Of a stretch of 10,598 nt of DNA, positions 6,603 to 10,598 are shown piece after piece. The position numbers and the translations under genes were made by a program. Every line of letters begins with the position of its first letter. Positions within the stretch are counted from its first letter, which is position 1. The notes beneath the pieces are model-generated. The model was not told where the DNA came from. It saw nothing but the letters and a program-made list of their open reading frames with translations, and made no database searches. This DNA comes from Actinomycetota bacterium (lineage in GTDB: Bacteria > Actinomycetota > UBA4738), in contig VAYG01000161.1 in assembly GCA_005885015.1 (NCBI GenBank), positions 577 to 11,174 of the forward strand, written 5' to 3'.

Positions 6603-6626
6603 CCCTCGTCGCCCCGAGGGTAGCAT
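6603..6626. promoter_or_regulatory. Divergent promoter region with inverted repeat, metallophosphoesterase/HAD
   Basis: The 39-nt gap between the divergent starts holds an inverted repeat, CCCTCG (6603-6608) and CGAGGG (6615-6620). On the plus strand TAGCAT (6621-6626) fits TAnnnT and lies 8 nt before the HAD GTG, which has no Shine-Dalgarno, suggesting a leaderless transcript. On the minus strand TACCCT (6622-6617) overlaps it and could serve the metallophosphoesterase run, which has a GGAGG box. No good -35 is visible for either. The inverted repeat may be an operator or chance. Confidence 0.35.
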
Positions 6627-6634
6627 GCGGCTTC

Positions 6635-7387
6635 GTGAGCCCCGCCAGCCCGCCGATCAGGGCGATCCTGTTCGACTTCGGCCACACCCTGGTCGACTTC
6701 CGGCGGACCCAGGAGGCCCTCCACGCGGCGTACCAGCAGATCCGTGATCGGATCGAAGCCGTCGCCTACATGGAGGTGCCGGAGCTGCTGGACCTGGTGG
6801 AGCGGGTGGCGGGCGGGGTGGACGGCCTGGTCGAGGCGTCGTACCGGGAGGGACGCCTCCAGGAGCTGGACCAGGCCGCGCTGCTCCGTGAATCGCTGGC
6901 CGGGATCGGCTTCGACCTCCCCGACGACGTGATCGAGCACATCGTCCTGCTGGACCACTCGGCGTACTCGAATTCCCTGACCGTCGAGCCCGAGGTCCTC
7001 GACACGCTCGAGCGGCTGCGGCGAGAGGGGTACCGCATGGGGCTCGTCTCGAACCTCACCCTCAGGCCGGACCTCGCCCGGGCCGATCTGGAACGGCTGG
7101 GTCTGGCCCGGTACCTGTCGGCGAGCGTCTTCTCCAGCGAAATAGGGATCCGCAAGCCGGATCCGCGGATCTTCCGCGAGGCCCTGGGTCGGGTGGGAGC
7201 GCCGCCCGGCGAGGCGGTGTTCGTCGGGGATCGGCTCTACGACGACATCAGCGGCGCCCAGGCCGTCGGCATGCGGGCCGTCCAGACGCGCCAGTTCCGG
7301 CAGGAGGAGGATCCGCGGATCCACCCAGACGCGGTCATCGATCACATCCGGGAGCTGCCGGACGCCCTGGCTGGGCTCCGTGGCTAG
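6635..7387 (+). CDS. HAD-superfamily hydrolase with variant motif I (DFGHT)
   Basis: A protein of 250 residues. Motif I is LFDFGHTL, with nucleophile Asp14; the usual second Asp two residues later is Gly16. Motif II Ser139 is in LVSNLT, motif III Lys174 in GIRKPDP, and motif IV in VGDRLYDD (first Asp199). A helical cap region separates motifs I and II. Such proteins are cytosolic phosphatases or related hydrolases; the substrate cannot be inferred. Loss of the second Asp, the usual acid/base of HAD phosphatases, occurs in other natural HAD groups (YihX-type proteins have a DLGN version), so it is not itself a sign of decay. The start is GTG at 6635; the open frame reaches further upstream but only as a shadow of the divergent gene. 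It converges on the PimB-like gene with 15 nt between stops. Confidence 0.83.
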   Translation: MSPASPPIRAILFDFGHTLVDFRRTQEALHAAYQQIRDRIEAVAYMEVPELLDLVERVAGGVDGLVEASYREGRLQELDQAALLRESLAGIGFDLPDDVIEHIVLLDHSAYSNSLTVEPEVLDTLERLRREGYRMGLVSNLTLRPDLARADLERLGLARYLSASVFSSEIGIRKPDPRIFREALGRVGAPPGEAVFVGDRLYDDISGAQAVGMRAVQTRQFRQEEDPRIHPDAVIDHIRELPDALAGLRG

Positions 7388-7402
7388 GTCGGCCTCTCCG
7401 CT

Positions 7403-8490
7403 TCAGGCCACCGCAGCCCGAAGGATCGCCGCGAGCGTCTGCGCTCTCCCGGTCCATGTGAAGTCCTGCTCGACCCTCGCCCGGGCCGAGGCGCCCATCC
7501 GTTCCAGCTCGGCACCGTCGCGGAGCAGCCTGGCCAGGGCGAGCGCCACCGCTTTGGGTTCGCCGCCTTCGACCAGCAGCCCGGTGACCTCGTCCGCCAC
7601 GGCCTCCTCGGATCCTCCGGAACGACCGGCCACCGCAGCCCTGCCGGCGGCCCCGGCCTCCAGGTAGACGATGCCGAAACCCTCGACCTCCAGACCACCC
7701 CACCGAGACCGACAGGGCATGGCGAAGACGTCGCCCGCGGCGTAATAGGCGGGGAGCTCCGCGTCGGGGACCTCGCCGGCGAAGACCACTCCCCCGTCGG
7801 CCGGCGCAGCTTGACGCTCCAGCGCGCCTCGGTACGGCCCGTCCCCCACGATCAGCAGGACGACCCCCGGGATCAGCCGCTCGAGGGTGGGCAGCCCCGC
7901 GATCAGCACGTCCTGCCCCTTGCGGGGCACCAGCCTGGACACGCACAGCACCACCCGGCGATCCTCCAGCCCGTGCTGGGCGCGGACGGCGGCTCCATCC
8001 GCCCGGCTGGAGAAGCGATCGACGTCGACGGCCGGGTGCAGGACGGTGAAATCGGCATTGGAAGGGACCAGCGGTCGAAGGGCCCGAGCCGTGTAGTGGC
8101 TGACGGCGGTCACGGCCCGGGCATGGGCGAAGGCCCGCCGCATGGCCGCCCCGAAAGCCGGAGTGCGGGCCAGCCACACCTCCGCGCCGTGGGTCAGGAC
8201 GACGTACGGCACGCCGGCCGCGGCGAGCCGTGGCCCCATCACAGGCCGCGGACGCGGCGAAACAGCGCATCCGTCGGCCACAGGAATGGAGACGGCCAGC
8301 GATGCACGGGAACGGGCATCCGTTCGTCGTGCTCGCGCCAACCCGGCCAGTTCGGCGCGAGCACCGCCACCTTCCGAGACGGGAGGTTCGCCACGAGGTT
8401 CCAGACGTATTGCTGGACCCCGCCCACCCTTGGGGGAAAGTCGTTGGTCACCACCAGGGTGCGAGGGACGGAGGGGCGGCGACCCGTCAC
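7403..8490 (-). pseudogene. pimB: PimB-like GT4 mannosyltransferase, internal deletion with frameshift
   Basis: The start is GTG at 8490, overlapping the CoA-transferase stop as GTGA. The first frame gives the GT-B N-terminal strand and Gly loop, LVVTNDFPPRVGGVQQYV, down to PTDALFRRVRGL, then hits TGA at 8241-8239. The second frame resumes with MGPRLAAAGVPYVVLTHGAEV, ILHP-type HPAVDVDRF, the donor-phosphate motif SRLVPRKGQD, FAMPCRSRWGGLEVEG and the EX7E motif EGFGIVYLE. These closely match PimB' (Rv2188c type), the GDP-mannose-dependent alpha-mannosyltransferase that adds the second mannose to phosphatidylinositol mannoside at the inner membrane face. About 20 residues normally link the two blocks; the frames require a missing 3n+1 nt (around 60). 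As read, the product would stop at 83 residues. Acceptor specificity is inferred from homology only. Confidence 0.8.
8228..8251. repeat. Inverted repeat at the PimB-like frameshift
   Basis: CCGTGGCC (8228-8235), loop CCATCACA, GGCCGCGG (8244-8251). Eight pairs including one T-G. The frame break and premature TGA (8239-8241 on plus) lie in the loop. Confidence 0.5.
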
Positions 8491-9656
8491 ACCACGCCCC
8501 GCGCTCGCAGCCGATCGATGACCTCCGGGCCCAGTCCGATCAGCCCGAGGACCTCTGCGGTGTGCTCGCCGAGGCCCGGGGCGGGGCGCAGGGGGGGCCG
8601 CTCCCGCGTCCCCACCCTCGGGACCGGCCCCGGGCCGACGGCCTCGCCCTCGACCTCGGCCACCATCCCCCGGTGCCGTACCTGGGGGTCGGCCAGGGCC
8701 TCGGCCAGATCGTTGACCGGGCCGACGCACCCAGGGACGTCTCCCAGCTCGGTCATCCACTCATCGCGGGTCTTCGTCACGAAGACCGCTTGGAGCCTCT
8801 CGGCCATACGGGCCTGCTGGTCCGGAGACCCGTACTGGTGATCGACGAGGTCCTCGGCACCCAGTGCCCGGCACAGCGCTTCCCAGAAACGCGGCTCGAG
8901 CGCACCGACGGTCAAATACCGGTCGTCCTTCGTCCGGTACACGCGGTAACAAGCGTATCCACCGCCCAACGGCGCCGTTCCCCTCGCGGGAGTGTCACCG
9001 GTCGAAAGGAAGGCGCCGGCGTGGACGGACAGCCACGAGATCACGCCGTCCAGCATGGACGCGTCCACGAACCGGCCCCGCCCGGTTCGGGGCCGATCGA
9101 CCAGGGCGGCCAGGATCCCCACGGCGGCGAGCGTCGCGCCGCCCAGGTCGCCGATCTGGACGCCCGGCACGACGGGTGGTCCGTCGGGCTGTCCGGTCAT
9201 CGAGATGACGCCGCCGAACCCCACGTAGTTGATGTCGTGGCCGACGATGTCGCGGTACGGGCCGTCCTGTCCGTAGCCCGTGATGGCGGCGTACACGAGC
9301 TCCGGATTCACGGAGGCCAGCTCGCGATGTCCCACGCCCCAACGCTCCATCACGCCGGGACGGAAGCTCTCCACCAGCACGTCCGCCCGGGCGGCCAGGC
9401 GGCGGAGGATGTCCGCTCCCTCCGGGTCCTTCAAGTTCAGGGTGACGGACCGCTTGCACCGATTCAGCGCCCGGTGGGCCGCACTGGCCCCATTCACCAG
9501 GGGCGGAGTCGCTCGGATGTAGTCTCCTCGCCCCGGCTCCTCCACCTTCACCACGTCGGCTCCAAGGTCCGCGAGCAGGAGCGTGCAATAGCCACCCGGA
9601 AGCAATCTGCTCAGGTCAAGGACGAAGACGCCCTCCAGGGGCCCGTCGCTCGGCAT
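8487..9656 (-). CDS. CoA-transferase family III / alpha-methylacyl-CoA racemase-like protein
   Basis: A protein of 389 residues, normal for CaiB/BaiF-type CoA-transferases, which move CoA between carboxylic acids or, in the racemase branch, epimerise 2-methylacyl-CoA. The family start LEGVFVLDLSRLLPG is followed by LLADLGADVVKVEEPGRGD, ADVLVESFRPGVMERWG, ITGYGQDGPYRD, GHDINY (139-144, racemase-like) and VPGVQIGD. Asp170 aligns in position with the catalytic Asp of both branches. The C-terminal LGEHTAEVLGLIGL is also typical. The GHDINY segment favours racemase-type activity, but this is not decisive. I chose ATG 9656 because the family domain begins just after it, although no Shine-Dalgarno is seen; GTG 9689 is the alternative. 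It is divergent from whiB and its stop overlaps the PimB-like start, implying coupling. It looks intact. Confidence 0.87.
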   Translation of the reverse strand: MPSDGPLEGVFVLDLSRLLPGGYCTLLLADLGADVVKVEEPGRGDYIRATPPLVNGASAAHRALNRCKRSVTLNLKDPEGADILRRLAARADVLVESFRPGVMERWGVGHRELASVNPELVYAAITGYGQDGPYRDIVGHDINYVGFGGVISMTGQPDGPPVVPGVQIGDLGGATLAAVGILAALVDRPRTGRGRFVDASMLDGVISWLSVHAGAFLSTGDTPARGTAPLGGGYACYRVYRTKDDRYLTVGALEPRFWEALCRALGAEDLVDHQYGSPDQQARMAERLQAVFVTKTRDEWMTELGDVPGCVGPVNDLAEALADPQVRHRGMVAEVEGEAVGPGPVPRVGTRERPPLRPAPGLGEHTAEVLGLIGLGPEVIDRLRARGVV

Positions 9657-9741
9657 CGCCAGGAGCTTGCCACGCGGCACCGGCTCCACCCAACCGCTGA
9701 ACCCCAGTTTCCAGGTATAGCCACGGCTCGGCGCGGGTAGG

Positions 9742-9773
9742 TAGGATCGTCACGGCCGCCCCGTCGGGCGGCC
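9742..9773 (+). promoter_or_regulatory. whiB upstream region: possible -10 box and 8-bp leader hairpin
   Basis: TAGGAT (9742-9747) is a possible -10 box with no good -35. The predicted transcript would begin about 9754, exactly where a perfect stem starts: GGCCGCCC (9754-9761), loop CGTC, GGGCGGCC (9766-9773). There is no T-run, and the start codon is 22 nt further on, behind GGAGGG. It could be a 5' leader structure or a protein-binding palindrome shared with the divergent CoA-transferase gene. The structure is certain; the function is not. Confidence 0.45.
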
Positions 9774-9795
9774 CCCGCCAGAGCGGAGGGACGGT

Positions 9796-10128
9796 ATGTC
9801 GGTGTCGAACGACGTTTCGGGCTGGCCTTCGCTTTTCCAACCACGTAGCATGGACCCGATGCTGGACCTCGACATCGACGTCCACAGCCTGCCCAAGGAG
9901 GTCAACCCGCCCGACTTCTGGCAGGAGCGAGCCGCCTGCTACGGGCTTGACCCGGAGGTCTTCTTCCCCACCACGGAAGAGGAGGCCGGGCTGGCTCTTT
10001 CCTACTGCGGTGTGTGCAGCGTCCGTGAGGTGTGCCTCGCGTGGGCCATCCAGAACGGCGAGCGGTACGGCGTGTGGGGCGGCACCACCGAGCAACAGCG
10101 CCGCCGCCTGATTCGTCACGTCGCCTGA
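9796..10128 (+). CDS. WhiB-family [4Fe-4S] transcriptional regulator
   Basis: A protein of 110 residues. All four cluster-binding cysteines are present: Cys48 (AAC), Cys71, Cys74 and Cys80, spaced C-x22-C-x2-C-x5-C. After DPEVFFP comes the turn motif GVWGG (92-96) and a basic tail, TTEQQRRRLIRHVA. WhiB-like proteins are unique to Actinobacteria and their phages. They bind an iron-sulfur cluster and usually work with the primary sigma factor to regulate transcription in response to redox or nitric oxide. The subfamily (WhiB1-7) cannot be assigned; there is no C-terminal AT-hook-like motif of WhiB7. The start ATG 9796 is chosen for the strong GGAGGG 5 nt upstream; ATG 9850 would also keep the whole domain. 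It is followed after 37 nt by a thiolase gene with its own promoter. Confidence 0.93.
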   Translation: MSVSNDVSGWPSLFQPRSMDPMLDLDIDVHSLPKEVNPPDFWQERAACYGLDPEVFFPTTEEEAGLALSYCGVCSVREVCLAWAIQNGERYGVWGGTTEQQRRRLIRHVA

Positions 10129-10153
10129 GGGCGGGCTCCGAAAGGGGCGTCCC

Positions 10154-10159
10154 TATAAT
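10154..10159 (+). promoter_or_regulatory. TATAAT -10 box, leaderless promoter of the thiolase gene
   Basis: A perfect TATAAT in very GC-rich DNA, ending 6 nt before the GTG at 10166. A start site 7 nt downstream falls on the G of GTG, so the mRNA would have no leader. There is no adjacent Shine-Dalgarno and no recognisable -35. This fits leaderless genes common in Actinobacteria. Confidence 0.6.
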
Positions 10160-10165
10160 CGGGTC

Positions 10166-10598
10166 GTGGAACGCGCTGTCATCGTAGAGGGCGCCCGTAC
10201 GCCCGTGGGGCGATTCCTCGGCGCCTTCACCGAGGTCCCAGCGGTCGACCTCGGGATCCATGCAGTGTCGGCGGCTCTGAGCCGGGCCGGGATCGAACCG
10301 AAGGACGTCGACGAGCTGGTGTTCGGTCACGCCCGCCAGGCCGGCAACGGCCCCAACCCCGCCCGGCAGGTCGCCTACCGCGCCGGGCTGGGCGAGGAGA
10401 AACCCGCCTTCACCGTGAACATGGCCTGCGGCTCGGGGGTCAAGGCCATCCAGGTGGCGGCGGAGCAGATCATCCTGGGGAACGCGGAGGTCGTGGTGGC
10501 CGGAGGGCAGGAGAACATGACCCGCACGCCCTTCCTCCTGGATCGCATGAGGGTCGGCTACCGGATGGGCGACGCCACGGTCCACGACGGCATGAACA
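10166..10598 (+). CDS. Thiolase (acetyl-CoA acetyltransferase family), 5' part, cut by window end
   Basis: 144 residues are visible before the edge. The start VERAVIVEGARTPVGRFLGAF is the classic thiolase N-terminus. VDELVFGHARQAGNGPNPARQ follows, and the nucleophile is Cys88 in NMACGSGVKAI. The next motif reads VVVAGGQENMTRTPFLL where most thiolases have GGMESMS, then VGYRMGDATVHDGM. Thiolases either cleave 3-ketoacyl-CoA (beta-oxidation) or condense acetyl-CoA; the C-terminal catalytic residues lie outside the window, so I cannot choose. GTG 10166 is the start because the homology begins there and a TATAAT lies just upstream. It may share a lipid/acyl-CoA context with the CoA-transferase, but WhiB lies between them and no operon is implied. 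Confidence 0.88.
   Translation, partial: MERAVIVEGARTPVGRFLGAFTEVPAVDLGIHAVSAALSRAGIEPKDVDELVFGHARQAGNGPNPARQVAYRAGLGEEKPAFTVNMACGSGVKAIQVAAEQIILGNAEVVVAGGQENMTRTPFLLDRMRVGYRMGDATVHDGMN

Noticed and set aside
5426..8490. Programmed ribosomal frameshifting or bypassing to join the split SRPBCC, metallophosphoesterase and PimB-like frames
   Set aside because: Recoding can change frame but cannot supply the missing conserved residues, such as the GN of the metallophosphoesterase. No slippery sequence with a suitable downstream structure was seen.
9742..10598. Operon of whiB with the thiolase
   Set aside because: The thiolase has its own strong -10 box placing transcription at its start codon, and there is no functional link, so co-transcription is possible but not supported.

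Overview
The window comes from a GC-rich actinobacterium. A complete WhiB-family iron-sulfur regulator, an F420-type luciferase-like oxidoreductase, a PimB-like mannosyltransferase, and frequent GTG starts with several apparently leaderless promoters all point to Actinomycetota. I cannot place it below phylum. No rRNA, tRNA, CRISPR array, insertion sequence or attachment site was seen. The longest gene-free stretch is the 139-nt divergent region 9657-9795.

Layout. At the left edge (2-805, +) is the 3' end of a beta-propeller repeat protein. It converges on a minus-strand run transcribed from 6595 down to 831: metallophosphoesterase (broken), SRPBCC protein (broken), ArsA/Get3-like ATPase with an HSP20-like tail, an 89-aa Cys-motif protein, a baeRF/Vms1-type release-factor-like protein with a zinc ribbon, a ROK sugar kinase, and a luciferase-like monooxygenase. 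A HAD hydrolase (6635-7387, +) diverges from this run. A second minus-strand pair follows: a CoA-transferase III (8487-9656) and an overlapping PimB-like GT4 mannosyltransferase (7403-8490, broken). At the right edge, whiB (9796-10128, +) and a leaderless thiolase (10166 to the edge, +) run rightwards.

How the genes fit together. From memory, the ArsA-like ATPase, SRPBCC protein, metallophosphoesterase, ROK kinase and PimB-type mannosyltransferase belong to a neighbourhood kept across Actinobacteria (mycobacterial Rv2184c-Rv2188c and the Streptomyces glkA region). The window adds a baeRF protein, an F420-type oxidoreductase, a HAD hydrolase and lipid/acyl-CoA genes (CoA-transferase, thiolase).

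Most notable observation. Three genes (SRPBCC, metallophosphoesterase, PimB-like) each lack a short internal stretch and change frame at that point. The ROK kinase lacks its whole cysteine zinc-motif block in frame. One beta-propeller repeat is exactly four residues short. All five sites lie on or inside a short inverted repeat or palindrome, and the family signatures on both sides are well preserved. This suggests very recent hairpin-associated deletions or, more likely, a systematic sequencing or assembly artefact. It should be settled before any of these genes is called dead.
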